From the NCBI RefSeq assembly GCF_007115105.1, contig NZ_SULJ01000001.1, positions 682,001 to 746,000 on the forward strand: 64,000 nt of DNA. The letters are read 5' to 3'. The notes under the pieces were generated by a model, which searched no databases, was not told the origin of the DNA, and was given only the letters and a program-made list of their open reading frames with translations. Each line of letters opens with the position of its first letter. Position 1 is the first letter of the stretch. This document shows positions 35,399-44,205 of this stretch, one piece after another. The DNA is from Clostridium sp. HBUAS56010 (lineage in GTDB: Bacteria > Bacillota > Clostridia > Lachnospirales > Lachnospiraceae). A program made the position numbers and the translations under genes.

Positions 35399-36439
35399 TT
35401 ACCGCTCCTGGGCAATCCGGTTTACTACATCAATATAATCGCTGCAATAGGTCTGATACACGCTCATGACTGAAGCCCTGAAACGCACCTGTTCCGAGGG
35501 GCTTAATTCTGTCACAATACAGCCCGCTTCTTTCAGCTTTTCCTTTACGGACTCTTCCCTGATTTTCCAAAGCTCTCTTTCATAAAGAGCCGATTCCTCA
35601 CCGCAGGCTCTGATAATCTCCTGATCTTCTTTCTTTAACCGTTCCCAGGTGGACTGGGAGGCAAGCTGCATCTCCGGAATCCGGCTATGGGCATCTAAGG
35701 TAATGTATTTTGCCACCTCATAATGGTTCATGGTTTCATAAGAAGGCCAGTTATTTTCAGCCCCGTCGATAGAACTTGTCTCCAGTGCTGCATACACCTG
35801 AGAGTAGGCCATTGGCACCGCCTTTGCCCCCAGGGCTTCCACCATTGCCGCCATCATATCTGACTTTGCAACCCGAATTCGCATTTTTCTTAAATCCTCA
35901 ATCTTTTCAATGGGGTGTGAAGAATTATAAAAGTTTCTGGCTCCTGCATCAAACCAGGACAAGGCAACCAGTCCACTGCCATTTAATTCTTCTTTGAACT
36001 CCTCGCCGATTGTTCCGTCTAAAACCTTCCACATATGAGTTTCATCCCGATAGATATAAGGAAGCTGAAGCACATTAAATTTAGGCTTTATATCGGTCAG
36101 CATCATGACCGATACTCTGGCAAAATCAATGCCTCCATATTGAAGCTGCTCTGCAATCTGATTCTCATCTCCCATATTTTCCCCGGAAAATACATTGATT
36201 TTAATTCTTCCGTTGGTTCTTTCAAAAACCAGTTGGGCAAATCTTTTCGCTCCCTGTGTGGTGGGATAATCGTCAGGCTGGTTATCTGCATAGGTAAATA
36301 CATATTCCGGAACGGTGCTCCTGCCGGAAAATAAAGAAAACTCCTCTTTGAATTTTGCATTCCATAACGCCAGGATTCCCATGGCCAGTACCACAATCAG
36401 TACCGCCGTTCCCCCTGCCTTTACAATCCGTTTATCCAT
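35399..36439 (-). CDS. TRAP-type solute-binding protein (DctP family), orphan
   Basis: A 346-residue DctP-type receptor, with an N-terminal membrane helix (about residues 8-25), no lipobox, and the family regions FAQLVFERTNGRIKINVFSG, GGIDFARVSV and IDGAENNWPSYETMNHYEVAKY (the carboxylate-binding part). No TRAP membrane subunits (DctQ/DctM) are nearby. It is the last gene of an rbs-type ABC operon controlled by a kinase-regulator pair. Either it serves a TRAP transporter elsewhere or it is a membrane-tethered sensor; both are inference. Confidence 0.85.
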   Translation of the reverse strand: MDKRIVKAGGTAVLIVVLAMGILALWNAKFKEEFSLFSGRSTVPEYVFTYADNQPDDYPTTQGAKRFAQLVFERTNGRIKINVFSGENMGDENQIAEQLQYGGIDFARVSVMMLTDIKPKFNVLQLPYIYRDETHMWKVLDGTIGEEFKEELNGSGLVALSWFDAGARNFYNSSHPIEKIEDLRKMRIRVAKSDMMAAMVEALGAKAVPMAYSQVYAALETSSIDGAENNWPSYETMNHYEVAKYITLDAHSRIPEMQLASQSTWERLKKEDQEIIRACGEESALYERELWKIREESVKEKLKEAGCIVTELSPSEQVRFRASVMSVYQTYCSDYIDVVNRIAQER

Positions 36440-36454
36440 TTCTTCACCCCCAAA

Positions 36455-36484
36455 ACGCCTCCCCTGGGCACAGAGGAAGCGTTT
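36455..36484 (-). terminator. Hairpin between the ABC sugar-binding protein and the TRAP-type gene
   Basis: AACGCTTCCTC (36484-36474) pairs, with G-U pairs, with GGGGAGGCGTT (36465-36455), followed by TTTT. Likely a partial terminator or mRNA-stabilising hairpin after the binding-protein gene, like the one after mglB. Confidence 0.6.
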
Positions 36485-36502
36485 AAACTTTATGATTATT
36501 TT

Positions 36503-37576
36503 TTATGGATTGATGATTGACTGAACCTCTTTGTCATCTACATTGGTTTTATCAACCATGATAACGCCGGTGTCAATGGTCTTTTCTTTTACGGTTCCGC
36601 CTGCTGCCAGTTCCAGAGCAGTTCTTACACCGTCATATCCCATATAAAACTGACGCTGTACCACAGATGCTACGTCGTACTCGCCGCTGCGGATCATGGT
36701 CTCGATCTCAGCAGAGAAGTCAAAGCCTACCATGGAAATGTCTGTACGTCCGGATTCAGTAATACCAGTTACAAATCCTACTGTAGAACCATTATTTGGA
36801 CCAAATACTGCTTTTAAATTAGGATAGGTGGTAATAAAGTCCTGGCAATATCCAACTGCTTTGCTGATATCTCCATCATTGACCTTAATATCATTATTTA
36901 AAACCTTCCAGTTTGCAGGAGCATTGGCAGACCAGTATTCATTAAAGCCTTTTACCCTGTCATTGATAGTCTGTGATCCTGTTGATCCTACCTGGATTGC
37001 AACCTGTGCTTCTTCTGTTTCTGAAATTCCTTTGTCTTTTAATCTGCGGATCAGTTCATCTGCTGCAGTCTTACCAGCTTCCACATTGTTGGTCAGTAAC
37101 GCTGCACTGTAATTGTCGCTGTTAATAACTGTGTCCACAAGTACAACTGGAATTCCGGAATTATTTGCCTCTGTAATAGGTGTGTCAAGAGATACACTGT
37201 CAAGAGGTGCAATTACAATACCATCTGCCTGCGCAGATACTGCATTCTGAAGAAGAGTCAACTGCCCTTCAATATCAGATTCCAAAGCCGTTCCGATTAC
37301 AACCACGTTGCAGCCAAGTTCCTTTCCTGCCTGTTCTGCACCTGCCTGGAGAACACTCCAGTACTGATTGCCCAGAACTTTTACGATGACATAAATGGTT
37401 TTCTCCCCATCTTTTTTAGCCGGTGTTTTAGCTCCGTCTGTCTTTTCAGATGCTGTTTCTTTTCCAGCACTGCCTGCTACTGTGGTGTTGGTGTCTCCGC
37501 CAGACTGGCTTCCACAGCCAACCAAACCGGTAACTGCCATGGCTGCTGCCAACAAAACTGCTGCTACTTTTCTCAT
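36503..37576 (-). CDS. Ribose-type sugar-binding lipoprotein
   Basis: A 357-residue RbsB-like receptor. Signal peptide with lipobox LVGC (Cys about residue 21), a Ser/Thr/Lys-rich linker, then the periplasmic-binding fold (IYVIVKVLGNQYWSVLQAGAEQAGKELGCNV; IVIAPLDS; FGPNNGSTVGFVTGI). Delivers a sugar, pentose or inositol-like, to the permease at 37601. Exact ligand not assignable. Confidence 0.9.
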   Translation of the reverse strand: MRKVAAVLLAAAMAVTGLVGCGSQSGGDTNTTVAGSAGKETASEKTDGAKTPAKKDGEKTIYVIVKVLGNQYWSVLQAGAEQAGKELGCNVVVIGTALESDIEGQLTLLQNAVSAQADGIVIAPLDSVSLDTPITEANNSGIPVVLVDTVINSDNYSAALLTNNVEAGKTAADELIRRLKDKGISETEEAQVAIQVGSTGSQTINDRVKGFNEYWSANAPANWKVLNNDIKVNDGDISKAVGYCQDFITTYPNLKAVFGPNNGSTVGFVTGITESGRTDISMVGFDFSAEIETMIRSGEYDVASVVQRQFYMGYDGVRTALELAAGGTVKEKTIDTGVIMVDKTNVDDKEVQSIINP

Positions 37577-37600
37577 TTCTTTCCCTCCTGAGTTTTTACT

Positions 37601-38650
37601 TTATTTTGTCAAGCCAAAAAACCGCTTGATTGCCCCTAAGTCACCGCTCTTTTTGGCTGTCTGGGAAGCAACTGCAATCAGAAGAATTATACCTACGATT
37701 ACCTGCTGCCAGAATGAATTGACACCGTTTAAGTTCAGTCCGTTTCGGATCACACCCATCATCAGAGCACCGATTACCGTATTTAAAATCGTTCCTTCTC
37801 CTCCGAGAATGGAGATTCCACCAAGTACAGAAGCCGCAATTGCCTCCATCTCATAGCCGTTACCTGCAGTTGGCTGTGCACTGGAAAGGCGGGACGCTAC
37901 CAGAATTCCGCAGATGGCTGCTGAAAGTCCCGAAATACAATAAGCGAACATACGGGTTTTTACTGCATTAATACCAGATAATTTTGCCGCCTCTAAATTA
38001 GAACCGCAGGCATAGATCTGTCTGCCGATACGCATCTTTGCAAGTACAATTCCAAGAATTAAAGCATAGACCAGAGTGATAATAACACTGTACGGAAGTC
38101 CGTCTCCGCCGATTCTTCCGCCTCCCAGGATATAGAACTGCTGCTGAACTTCTTTGGAAGGAATGTTGGTTGTGTAAAGGGGCGCTCCGTTTACCAAAAC
38201 GTTTGCCATACCCCGGTAGACCCACTGGGTTGCCAGGGTGGCAACGAAAGGAACCACTCCCAGAATCTCAATGAAAAATCCGTTCATAATACCAGTAACC
38301 ACGCCCATTGCCAGGCACAATATAATACATACAATCAGTGGAAGCCCCTGTATTAAAAGAGCTACCATAATGATTCCCGACAGCGCCATAGAAGCACCTG
38401 CTGATAAGTCATTTCCGCCGCAGACAAGGCAGAAGGTCAGACCGCATCCGATGATGGTATAAGTTACAATCTGCTGCAGAAGATTCTGCAAATTGGCCGG
38501 AGCCAGAAATTTCGCCGGTTGAAGAACCGAAAACAGGATAAACAATCCGATCAGGATTCCCAATGAATAGATTGCCCGCCTTGTTGCCGCATCAAACCTG
38601 CTAAACGAAGCGCCTTTCTTTCCCTGTCCTTTTGCTTTTAATGTCACCAT
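37601..38650 (-). CDS. Ribose-type sugar ABC transporter permease
   Basis: A 349-residue polytopic permease of the BPD_transp_2 family with about ten hydrophobic segments, the LSAGASMALSGI segment and GGISILGGEGTILNTVIGA near residue 275, as in RbsC. Lies 2 nt from the ATPase gene and 24 nt from the binding-protein gene. Confidence 0.9.
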   Translation of the reverse strand: MVTLKAKGQGKKGASFSRFDAATRRAIYSLGILIGLFILFSVLQPAKFLAPANLQNLLQQIVTYTIIGCGLTFCLVCGGNDLSAGASMALSGIIMVALLIQGLPLIVCIILCLAMGVVTGIMNGFFIEILGVVPFVATLATQWVYRGMANVLVNGAPLYTTNIPSKEVQQQFYILGGGRIGGDGLPYSVIITLVYALILGIVLAKMRIGRQIYACGSNLEAAKLSGINAVKTRMFAYCISGLSAAICGILVASRLSSAQPTAGNGYEMEAIAASVLGGISILGGEGTILNTVIGALMMGVIRNGLNLNGVNSFWQQVIVGIILLIAVASQTAKKSGDLGAIKRFFGLTK

Positions 38651-38652
38651 TG

Positions 38653-40197
38653 TTATTCTCCCTCTCTCTTACCTGCACCCGATAACACCGGAGCCGGTTT
38701 TCCTTCCAGTTTGTTATACCCTGCTGCCAGATATAAGATTTCTTCCTGGGTGGCAGTCTTTGCATCCAGTTCCCCGTTTATCTCTCCCTGATGAATAACC
38801 AGAATCCGGTCACTCATTCCAAGAATCTCCGGCAGTTCTGAAGAAACCATAATAATTGCTACGCCCTGGTCACTAAGCTGGTTAAACAACTCATATACCT
38901 CGTACTTTGCCCCTACATCAATTCCTCTTGTGGGTTCATCTACAATCAGGACTTTTACATCATTGCAGAGCCATTTTGCCAAAACCACTTTTTGCTGGTT
39001 TCCGCCGGAAAGATTCCTGCATAACTGACGGACACTGGGGGTTTTGGTCCGCATCCGCTTTACATATTTTTCCGCATTCTCAAGACCTGCTTTGTCATTG
39101 ATGAAGCCAAATCTGGTCAGACTGGGAAGATGCGCCATGTTCGTGTTATATTTAATATCCAGCCCTAATGCCAGACCGTCCCGTTTCCGGTCCTCTGTGG
39201 CATATCCGATTCCATGTCCGATTGCCTGGATAACAGAACTAACCTTAATCGGCTTTCCATCCATCCACAATTCCATGGAATCCGGCTGGTCTGCACCAAA
39301 GATACATCTCATAAGTTCGGTTCTTCCTGCGCCTACAAGACCTGAAATTCCAAGAATTTCACCTTTTCTTACACAGAAATAATCGGCATTTACCTTTGTT
39401 CCTCTTTTTACATTTCTTGCCTCCAGCATGACCTTGCCAATGGTTCGTTTGTGTTTTGGATATTTATCCTCTAAGGAACGTCCTACAATCATATTAACCA
39501 GTTCGTCCATGGTAATCTCGTTTAAATTCTTGGTGCCGATATACTGACCGTCACGGATAATGGTTACCCGCTCGCAGATCTGGTTTAACTCCGCCATACG
39601 GTGGGAGATGTAAACCATTCCAACCCCTTTTTGTTTCAAACGTCTGATAATTCCAAAAAGCTGGTCAATTTCTTTTTCTGTTAACGTTGCTGTTGGTTCA
39701 TCAAGAACCAGTATTTTAGAATTAAAGCTGATTGCCTTGGCAATCTCCACCATCTGCTGCTGGGCAATGCTTAAACTGCCTACATGAGTATAGGTATTCA
39801 GTTCAATTCCCAGGTCATCAAGAATCTTCTGTGCTTCCTGGTGCATCTTTCCATCATCAATAAAGATTCCTTTTGTATGAGCTCTTCCGATAAAAATATT
39901 ATCTGCAACGCTTAAATGTCCGCACATATTCAGCTCCTGCATAATAATACTGACTCCAAGCTCATGAGCTTTTGCAACGGAATCTATTGATACTTTTTCT
40001 CCTTCAATAAAAATCTCACCGCCATCTGCCTGGTAGACCCCTGACAGAATCTTCATCAATGTGGATTTTCCTGCTCCATTTTCTCCTACAAGTCCTAAAA
40101 CCTCACCTTTATATACGGATAAACTGACTTGATCGAGAGCCTTGACCCCGGGAAAACTTTTACTTATTCCTTCCATTCGAAATAATTCCTGTTCCAC
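38653..40197 (-). CDS. Ribose-type sugar ABC transporter ATP-binding protein
   Basis: A 514-residue RbsA-like tandem ATPase. Domain 1: Walker A GENGAGKS, LSIAQQQ, ILVLDEPTA. Domain 2: GLVGAGRTEL, LSGGNQQK, LIVDEPTRGIDVGAK. Starts with GTG at 40197 behind GGAGGATAAAGG. First gene of the ABC operon, with a regulated promoter upstream. Confidence 0.92.
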   Translation of the reverse strand: MEQELFRMEGISKSFPGVKALDQVSLSVYKGEVLGLVGENGAGKSTLMKILSGVYQADGGEIFIEGEKVSIDSVAKAHELGVSIIMQELNMCGHLSVADNIFIGRAHTKGIFIDDGKMHQEAQKILDDLGIELNTYTHVGSLSIAQQQMVEIAKAISFNSKILVLDEPTATLTEKEIDQLFGIIRRLKQKGVGMVYISHRMAELNQICERVTIIRDGQYIGTKNLNEITMDELVNMIVGRSLEDKYPKHKRTIGKVMLEARNVKRGTKVNADYFCVRKGEILGISGLVGAGRTELMRCIFGADQPDSMELWMDGKPIKVSSVIQAIGHGIGYATEDRKRDGLALGLDIKYNTNMAHLPSLTRFGFINDKAGLENAEKYVKRMRTKTPSVRQLCRNLSGGNQQKVVLAKWLCNDVKVLIVDEPTRGIDVGAKYEVYELFNQLSDQGVAIIMVSSELPEILGMSDRILVIHQGEINGELDAKTATQEEILYLAAGYNKLEGKPAPVLSGAGKREGE

Positions 40198-40244
40198 CCT
40201 TTATCCTCCTCTCTGCCTGTTGCACACCTGCTGTGTTTAAACTA

Positions 40245-40305
40245 ATTATACTGGTTAAAACCCTCTCTTTCTATGGTATTTTTTTAATATCCTTAGTAAT
40301 TTTTT
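40245..40305 (-). promoter_or_regulatory. Promoter of the rbs-type operon with 20-bp-spaced direct repeats
   Basis: TAGAAA (40273-40268), 17-bp spacer, consensus TATAAT (40250-40245). Directly upstream are two AAAAAWTAC repeats (40305-40296 and 40285-40276) spaced exactly 20 bp, the second abutting the poor -35. This suits activation by the AraC-type regulator at 40383-41171. Confidence 0.6.
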
Positions 40306-40327
40306 AACATATTTCGTTATTAGCCAC

Positions 40328-40366
40328 AAAAAAACACCTGTATTTTTCTCATACAAGGTGCTTTTT
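40328..40366 (-). terminator. Terminator after the second response-regulator gene
   Basis: On the minus strand CACCTTGTAT (40360-40351) pairs with ATACAGGTG (40343-40335, one bulge), followed by seven T. It insulates the regulator pair from the ABC operon. Confidence 0.85.
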
Positions 40367-40382
40367 GCTAATTATCTTTCTC

Positions 40383-41171
40383 TTACAGTTCTTTTAGTTT
40401 CGTCATTCTGTATTCCGAAGGATTGATTCCTTCCAGCCGTTTAAAAACTTTAGTAAAGTAGTTGGAATCCCCATATCCCACTCTCACCCCAACTTCTTTT
40501 ACGTTTACATTGGGCTGTTCAAGGAATTTCTTTGCTTTTTTTATCCGATAATCCATCAGATAAGAAGTAAAACTCTGTCCAAACTGTTGTTTGAACATTT
40601 TGCAGAAATAAGGCTCGGAATAGCCAATCGCCCTGGCTATCTCATTCATGGATATGTCATTCATGAAGTTGGAACGGATATATTCCTCCACCATGGAAGT
40701 CATAACCGATAAACGGTTTCCGGAATAATCCGGTTCTTCCACCGCCAGAGACTCTTCCCTCTCTTTTTCATTCCACTGCCCGGGAAGTACTCCCCGTTCT
40801 CCCGTAATCCTGAGTGCTTCTTCCACCACACTGATTACCTCCCTCTGGGAGTAAGGTTTTAAAATATACTCCATGGCTTTTATAGAAATGGCCTTTTTTG
40901 CATAATCAAACCGGTCATAGGCTGTAAGAAAGATCAGACAGCAGTGAGGATCTTCCCTACGCATGATCTCTCCCGCTTCTATTCCGTTAATCCCTGGCAT
41001 TCCAATATCCAAAATCACTACCTGAATCGCTTCCCGCCGAAATGTATCAAGGGCTTCTTTCCCGTTTTGCGCTTCAAAAACCTGACAACAATCTCCAAAT
41101 TTCTTCTGAAGCATTTTCTTCAACACAATCCGTTCAATCATTTCATCTTCTACAATCATTAACCGATACAT
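40383..41171 (-). CDS. AraC-type response regulator
   Basis: A 262-residue regulator: receiver with acidic residues at 8-9, phospho-acceptor Asp55 (VILDIGMPGING) and the Lys of LKPYSQ; C-terminal AraC domain with two helix-turn-helix motifs (EPYFCKMFKQQFGQS, NYFTKVFKRLEGINP). Much shorter than the YesN protein at 12416, with no long central region. I choose ATG 41171, preceded by AAGGGG, over ATG 41204, whose early codons contain that site and which would overlap the kinase gene. Confidence 0.9.
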   Translation of the reverse strand: MYRLMIVEDEMIERIVLKKMLQKKFGDCCQVFEAQNGKEALDTFRREAIQVVILDIGMPGINGIEAGEIMRREDPHCCLIFLTAYDRFDYAKKAISIKAMEYILKPYSQREVISVVEEALRITGERGVLPGQWNEKEREESLAVEEPDYSGNRLSVMTSMVEEYIRSNFMNDISMNEIARAIGYSEPYFCKMFKQQFGQSFTSYLMDYRIKKAKKFLEQPNVNVKEVGVRVGYGDSNYFTKVFKRLEGINPSEYRMTKLKEL

Positions 41172-41178
41172 TTCATTT

Positions 41179-42660
41179 TTACCCCTTCTTCCGACCAAAT
41201 TCAATTTCTACAACAGTCCCCTTATGTTCTATGCTGTCTATAGACACCTTTCCATATTCGTAATAAGCAGAAATTCTTCTGTATATGTTACCAAGACCAA
41301 TTCCAAGACCTGTCCCTTTTGTCTCCATGGCATGACGAATGGATGCCAGTTTTTCTCTGCTCATTCCATTTCCCGTATCTTCCACGGATATCCACAAAAT
41401 ATCTCCGTTTTTTTTAATCTTAATATGAATGGAACCTCCATTCTCCTTCTCCGATATTCCATGAATTACTGCATTTTCTACAAGAGGCTGGAGCATGAAA
41501 ACAGGAACCTCCTCCTGATAAAGGGCCCTGTCACAGGATATTTCCCACCGAAACCTGTCCCCAAATCGCATCTGATGAATGTACATATAATCCTTTACCA
41601 CTTTAAGCTCCTGTTCCAACGGTTCAAATGCGCTGGAGGTACGGAGGCTGTAGCGGAGCAGATTGCCAATTGCAACAAGCATCTCTTCTGTTACTGGTGC
41701 TTCCTCCATCTGTGCCATACGGGTCATCATGTTTAAGGTATTAAACAAAAAATGGGGATTTAACTGACTTTTAATAAGCTGGAGCTGTGCCATGGAAAAA
41801 CGTTTTTCAAGCTCTGCCCGTTCCAGTTCATGACGGTAAAGAGTTTCCTCCATCTGCCTTTTTTCCTCCGTGGCAATCACATAATCTTTTGTAGCATGTT
41901 TCATTTTATTAAAGGCACTGACCAGACGCCCGATCTCATCGGTTCCACCCCAGTGCACATCAGGAGAAGAAAAATCATTCTTTTCTATCTTTCCAGACAC
42001 CGTTGCCAGTTGTTCCAACGTGGTTACAACGCTGCCGGTAATAAACCGGAGCAGTACTACCAGAACCAGAAATGCCATAACGCTGATGGCAACCAGAAGA
42101 TAAGGCATCCGCTGCAGTGCTGATATCTGGACTTCATAATAATCATTTCCATCCATCAGGACAATCTTTGTCAGTCTTGTGGCATAGATATCCAGATATT
42201 TCTGCATGTTATAGGCTTTATATTGTTCTTTGATATAATTTTTCTGCTTTGGTCCCATGGACACAACCTTGTCCCTCTGCTTTTCATAGGTTTCATATCC
42301 ATTCTTAATATTCCAGGTTACTCCATAACGTTCTTCTCCAATCTGGCCATACTCATAAGGCAGTTCATTTAAATGCGCTTTTGTTTCCCGGCATGCAGCC
42401 TGGTAGAAAGTCTCATTCTCAGCCGTGTGGTTCGCCAGCAGATTGGCAAAAAGCTCTCTCTCAGTCTCCAGAGACTCCTGGAATTTATAACATGCCAGAT
42501 TATCATCCATAATCACTCTTGCACCGTTAATAAAAATATAAGCCACCTTTAAATTAATAAAAATAGAAACACCCATGATGAACCCTACACTAATAATAAT
42601 CAGATAGAGCTTTTTCTTTAACGTCATTTTATACCAAAGGGCAAGCAAGCGACTTCCCAC
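41179..42660 (-). CDS. LytS/YesM-type sensor histidine kinase
   Basis: A 493-residue kinase. N-terminal helix (about 15-38), extracellular helical sensor (about 40-185) without an obvious Cache fold, second helix (about 190-212), HAMP (about 212-265), His_kinase with QLNPHFLFNTLN (His near residue 302), and HATPase_c with LVENAVIHG and GTGLGIGLGN. Starts with GTG at 42660 behind CAGGAGGA. Its sensor differs from that of the kinase at 10650, so the two systems probably perceive ligands differently. Confidence 0.9.
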   Translation of the reverse strand: MGSRLLALWYKMTLKKKLYLIIISVGFIMGVSIFINLKVAYIFINGARVIMDDNLACYKFQESLETERELFANLLANHTAENETFYQAACRETKAHLNELPYEYGQIGEERYGVTWNIKNGYETYEKQRDKVVSMGPKQKNYIKEQYKAYNMQKYLDIYATRLTKIVLMDGNDYYEVQISALQRMPYLLVAISVMAFLVLVVLLRFITGSVVTTLEQLATVSGKIEKNDFSSPDVHWGGTDEIGRLVSAFNKMKHATKDYVIATEEKRQMEETLYRHELERAELEKRFSMAQLQLIKSQLNPHFLFNTLNMMTRMAQMEEAPVTEEMLVAIGNLLRYSLRTSSAFEPLEQELKVVKDYMYIHQMRFGDRFRWEISCDRALYQEEVPVFMLQPLVENAVIHGISEKENGGSIHIKIKKNGDILWISVEDTGNGMSREKLASIRHAMETKGTGLGIGLGNIYRRISAYYEYGKVSIDSIEHKGTVVEIEFGRKKG

Positions 42661-42709
42661 GTTCTTCCTCCTGTTCCTGCAGTGTGTTTTTGTGCAATAG
42701 TCCTAACTT

Positions 42710-42738
42710 ATCTTATACTTTGCAAGAGTTTTTGTCAA
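42710..42738 (-). promoter_or_regulatory. Promoter of the second kinase-regulator operon
   Basis: Consensus TTGACA (42738-42733), 17-bp spacer, TAAGAT (42715-42710). Confidence 0.6.
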
Positions 42739-42750
42739 CATTTTAAAAAT

Positions 42751-42787
42751 AAGAACGTACAGCTTGAATTATGGGCTGTACGTTCTT
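42751..42787. terminator. Terminator after the D-Ala-D-Ala carboxypeptidase gene
   Basis: AAGAACGTACAGC (42751-42763) pairs perfectly with GCTGTACGTTCTT (42775-42787); followed on minus by ATTTTT. Confidence 0.88.
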
Positions 42788-42794
42788 TCTTTCA

Positions 42795-44021
42795 TCAAAG
42801 ACCAAACGCATTGATTAACCGTTTAAAGTAATCGAAAAATTTCGCCTGTTTTACGGTTCCCGCTGTAAGAACCGGTACTTCTCCTATCTTTTTTCCGCCC
42901 AGAGTATAAACAAGACTTCCTGCCGGCTGGTCTTCTTCCACCGGTGCTTTCATTGACGGTACCAGTTCCAGAGTTTTTTCGATCGTGGAGAAATCTTCCC
43001 CTTTCAGACTTAAATAGGAGAAAGACCCGCCATACTTTAAGGCAACTTCCTCTTCCACACCGTTATCTACTACCATGTTCGGCAGTGGAAGCATCTCTTT
43101 ATCCTCATACAGTTTACAATTTGCATATCCATAATTTAAAAGAGTCTGTGCATCTCCAAACCTGGCTTTGTAATCCGGTGCCGCCATAATGGAGGCAATC
43201 AGGCGCACTCCATCTTTTTCTGCTGTAGCGGACAAACAGTACTTTGCAATGGAAGTAGATCCGGTCTTTAAACCAGTTACATTAAAATTCGTTGCCATCT
43301 TTAAAAGCTTATTGGTGTTGGATAGACCAAATTCTTTTGTCCCCTGTTTTGTTACATGGGTGATGTTCTCCATCCAGATGGTAGAATAATTATGAATCTG
43401 GGGATATTTATTAATCAGCTCCCTTGACATAATTGCGATATCCCTTGCTGTTGTTAAATGGGTGGGCGATTCTGTAAGACCGCAGCAATCTTCAAAATTG
43501 GTATTTGTCATGCCAAGCGCTGCCGCCTTTTCATTCATCATCTTTACAAATTCACCTTCTGTTCCCGCTATGTACTCTGCCATTGCTACTGACGCATCAT
43601 TTCCTGATGCAATTACGATACACTTAATCAGGGTTTCCACTGTCTGGACTTCCCCTTCTTCCAGGAACACCTGGGAACCTCCCATGGACTTTGCATGGGC
43701 ACTGGTCACAACTTCATCCGTTAGTTTTATCTTGCCGGAATCCAGTGCGTCAAAGATAAGTATTAACGTCATGATCTTTGTTATACTTGCAGGACTCCTT
43801 TTTTCATCCGCATTTTTCTCATAAATAATCTGTCCGGTAGATGCTTCCATTAAAACAGCGCTGGGAGCCTGGATGGCAGGACCACCCTCTGCATTCGCTT
43901 CCTCTGCCTGTACAATCATATCCGAGGCAACTGCTACATCTGGTTCCTGCCCTGCTGCCGGAATGCAGAAACTGTATAACAGCAGGAAACAGCTTAACAT
44001 TAATGCCGCAACTCTCTTCAT
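42795..44021 (-). CDS. D-alanyl-D-alanine carboxypeptidase (class C-type low-molecular-mass PBP)
   Basis: A 408-residue peptidase S11 enzyme that trims pentapeptide stems of peptidoglycan. Cleavable signal peptide (about 1-24), then the penicillin-binding triad: S79-I-T-K82, SGN (about 141), and KTG (about 250). A C-terminal PBP5-like domain and an amphipathic membrane-anchoring tail (FFDYFKRLINAFGL) complete it. Divergent from the polysaccharide deacetylase gene, another wall enzyme. Confidence 0.93.
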   Translation of the reverse strand: MKRVAALMLSCFLLLYSFCIPAAGQEPDVAVASDMIVQAEEANAEGGPAIQAPSAVLMEASTGQIIYEKNADEKRSPASITKIMTLILIFDALDSGKIKLTDEVVTSAHAKSMGGSQVFLEEGEVQTVETLIKCIVIASGNDASVAMAEYIAGTEGEFVKMMNEKAAALGMTNTNFEDCCGLTESPTHLTTARDIAIMSRELINKYPQIHNYSTIWMENITHVTKQGTKEFGLSNTNKLLKMATNFNVTGLKTGSTSIAKYCLSATAEKDGVRLIASIMAAPDYKARFGDAQTLLNYGYANCKLYEDKEMLPLPNMVVDNGVEEEVALKYGGSFSYLSLKGEDFSTIEKTLELVPSMKAPVEEDQPAGSLVYTLGGKKIGEVPVLTAGTVKQAKFFDYFKRLINAFGL

Positions 44022-44135
44022 GCCATAACATCCCCTGAAAATTCCTTTGTATCATTGTATGGGAGCATTTCCCTTTCCTATGCCAATTTTTGCAAAAAAT
44101 TTATCCTGCTTTCGATTTCATCCTACTCTAAAGTA

Positions 44136-44144
44136 TGTTATACT
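44136..44144 (+). promoter_or_regulatory. Extended -10 promoter of the polysaccharide deacetylase gene
   Basis: TGTTATACT (TG-N-TATACT) about 60 bp before the start; no strong -35. A second overlapping TATAAT lies at 44145-44150. Confidence 0.4.
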
Positions 44145-44205
44145 TATAATTAAATGTTGCAAGTATCTGGCAGCAGCCAAATATGAAAACGTAAGGGGTT
44201 AAGTT

